NCBI RefSeq assembly: GCF_002251775.1
Contig: NZ_NOXX01000206.1
Span: 1 to 50,238, forward strand
Length of the DNA stretch: 50,238 nucleotides
Direction: 5' to 3'
From: Flavobacterium aurantiibacter
Lineage (GTDB): Bacteria > Bacteroidota > Bacteroidia > Flavobacteriales > Flavobacteriaceae
Shown here piece by piece: positions 49,292 through 50,238 of the stretch. The translations under genes and the position numbers were made by a program. Position 1 is the stretch's first letter; each line of letters starts with the position of its first letter. The notes beneath the pieces are model-generated. The model was not told the DNA's origin. It ran no database searches and worked only from the letters and a program-made list of their open reading frames with translations.

Positions 49292-50062
49292 ATGAAAAAA
49301 GAACTATTAATTATCGGGTTTGGATGGCTTGGGCAAAATTATGCTTTAGCCAATAAGCTTCATTTTGAAAGAATAATAGGAATTAAAAGAAGTGCCGCTC
49401 TCCGATATCAATTAGACGCCAAAACGAACGTTTGTGCACTAGACTTGTTTTCTGACAATTTACCAAATTCTATTTCTGAGATTTTGAAGTCGGCAAGCCA
49501 TATTATTATCGCCTTGCCTCCAAGTTCGGCAAAAATACCTGAAGACTATTTAATCCTACTTGAAAAATTGAAGACTACAATAGTATCAATTGGTATTAAA
49601 ACAATTTTTATTAGTTCAATTGGAGCTGGAAGTTTGTTTCAATCGGAACGAAAGATACTATTAGAACAGTCAGAAATAGTTTTCCTAGAAAATTCTTTAT
49701 TCAAAGTTCTACGGTTTGGCGGACTGATAGGAACTGATCGCCATCCTGTTCTATCCTTGGCAAGATCAAACTCGGCTATTAATGGTGCAGATTTAGTGAA
49801 TTTGATTTCTATTGAAGACTGCTGTGGTACTATAGATTTTCTCTTTAATCATTTTGAAAGATTGCCAAGTTTGTTAACTGCCGTAGCTCCTTATCATCCT
49901 TCTAAATTTGAATACTATAAAAAGTCTAGTCGAGCTTTTAGAGTGCCAAGTCCACATTTCTATTTTGACACAGAGGAGCTAACAGCTTATGAACTTGTTA
50001 ATAAAGTTGAAGATTTTGGATATAAATGGATTAATGATAAATTAGAAAGGCCGAACAATTAA
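49292..50062 (+). CDS. NAD(P)-binding SDR-family protein (atypical, YeeZ-like)
   Basis: The 256-residue protein starts with a Rossmann motif LLIIGFGWLGQNYA and has extended-SDR landmarks: IIIALPPSSAKIPEDY, IFISSIGAGS and LRFGGLIGTDRHP, where RFGGLYGxxR-type motifs define atypical nucleoside-sugar epimerase-like proteins such as YeeZ. The canonical catalytic YxxxK is not obvious. Its substrate is unknown. It follows the zinc-ribbon gene by two bases and ends in a terminator that includes its stop codon. Confidence 0.75.
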   Translation: MKKELLIIGFGWLGQNYALANKLHFERIIGIKRSAALRYQLDAKTNVCALDLFSDNLPNSISEILKSASHIIIALPPSSAKIPEDYLILLEKLKTTIVSIGIKTIFISSIGAGSLFQSERKILLEQSEIVFLENSLFKVLRFGGLIGTDRHPVLSLARSNSAINGADLVNLISIEDCCGTIDFLFNHFERLPSLLTAVAPYHPSKFEYYKKSSRAFRVPSPHFYFDTEELTAYELVNKVEDFGYKWINDKLERPNN

Positions 50063-50075
50063 GTTCGACCTTTTT
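50046..50075. terminator. Terminator between SDR gene and OmpA tail
   Basis: AAAGGCCGAAC, loop AATTAA (holding the stop codon), GTTCGACCTTTTT, with one C-A mismatch; convergent genes on either side. Confidence 0.7.
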
Positions 50076-50097
50076 AATTTTAATTTTCGTTTTCCCT

Positions 50098-50238
50098 TTA
50101 CTTCTTCACGATTAGGAATTCGCTACGTCTGTTAATGGCGTATTGTTCTTCGGTGCAGTTTTCTTTGCAATCGATTTTGGGTTCGCTTTCTCCGAATCCT
50201 TTTCCGGCGATTCGGTTGCTGGCAATTCCTTTAGAGAT
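50098..50238 (-). CDS. OmpA-family protein, C-terminal part (partial)
   Basis: The minus-strand frame encodes the last 46 residues of an OmpA-like peptidoglycan-binding domain, with GIASNRIAGKGFGESEP, then a Cys pair (DCKENC), then the end YAINRRSEFLIVKK. Bacteroidota OmpA-family outer-membrane proteins often end this way. The 5' part lies outside the window. Its last 45 bases are identical, in inverted orientation, to the first 45 bases of the window. Confidence 0.85.
   Translation of the reverse strand: MSKGIASNRIAGKGFGESEPKIDCKENCTEEQYAINRRSEFLIVKK

Noticed and set aside
1..50238. CRISPR arrays, tRNA or rRNA genes, insertion sequences, prophage
   Set aside because: No regularly spaced direct repeats, no cloverleaf or rRNA signature and no transposase, integrase or phage structural proteins were seen on either strand by eye.

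Overview
The window looks like chromosomal DNA from a gliding or T9SS-bearing member of the Bacteroidota, most likely class Flavobacteriia. Evidence: a full-length SprA (type IX secretion translocon) next to ruvA and gcvH, a RemB-type protein, a fused MurF-alanine racemase, a kynurenine-pathway 3-hydroxyanthranilate dioxygenase, a TonB-dependent receptor with a carboxypeptidase-regulatory-like leader, and many genes preceded by the Bacteroidota -7 promoter element TAnnTTTG rather than an E. coli-type promoter. Shine-Dalgarno sites are not evident. I cannot fix the genus.

Layout. 1-550: the tail of an OmpA-family gene, a shared terminator and queD. 900-14928: maeB, then ruvA-sprA, gcvH-vanZ and deoC-remB (motility/secretion plus metabolism). 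15187-20337: a cytochrome oxidase maturation run (heme O synthase, two subunit III proteins, subunit IV, a Cys-less SCO-like protein, SCO, DUF420, a CxxC mini-protein). 20390-23349: an iron-sulfur/redox run (Mrp, Nfu, ferredoxin reductase, 2Fe-2S ferredoxin). 23629-33215: mostly minus-strand housekeeping genes (acyl-CoA dehydrogenase, prolyl oligopeptidase, DoxX, asd, mscL, murF-alr, tdk) with a plus-strand queuosine-precursor transporter. 33400-38842: an acidic hypothetical, rsmI, an AT-rich two-gene ATPase plus putative nuclease island, and recJ. 38889-45898: a minus operon (3-hydroxyanthranilate dioxygenase, OB-fold secreted protein, secreted nuclease) divergent from a TonB-dependent receptor with two surface lipoproteins. 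46345-50238: DUF2752/DUF4234 membrane proteins, a D-2-hydroxyacid dehydrogenase, ssb, a zinc-ribbon protein, an SDR protein and the tail of a second OmpA-family gene.

Three things stand out. The ATPase plus PD-(D/E)xK-like pair at 35.1-37.0 kb resembles a phage-defence module but matches no system I can name. A structured intergenic element with conserved boxes and variable hairpins occurs at least four times between 0.7 and 23.6 kb. The two window ends carry the same 45 bases in inverted orientation, each the 3' end of an OmpA-family gene. I saw no tRNA, rRNA, CRISPR array, transposase or prophage genes.
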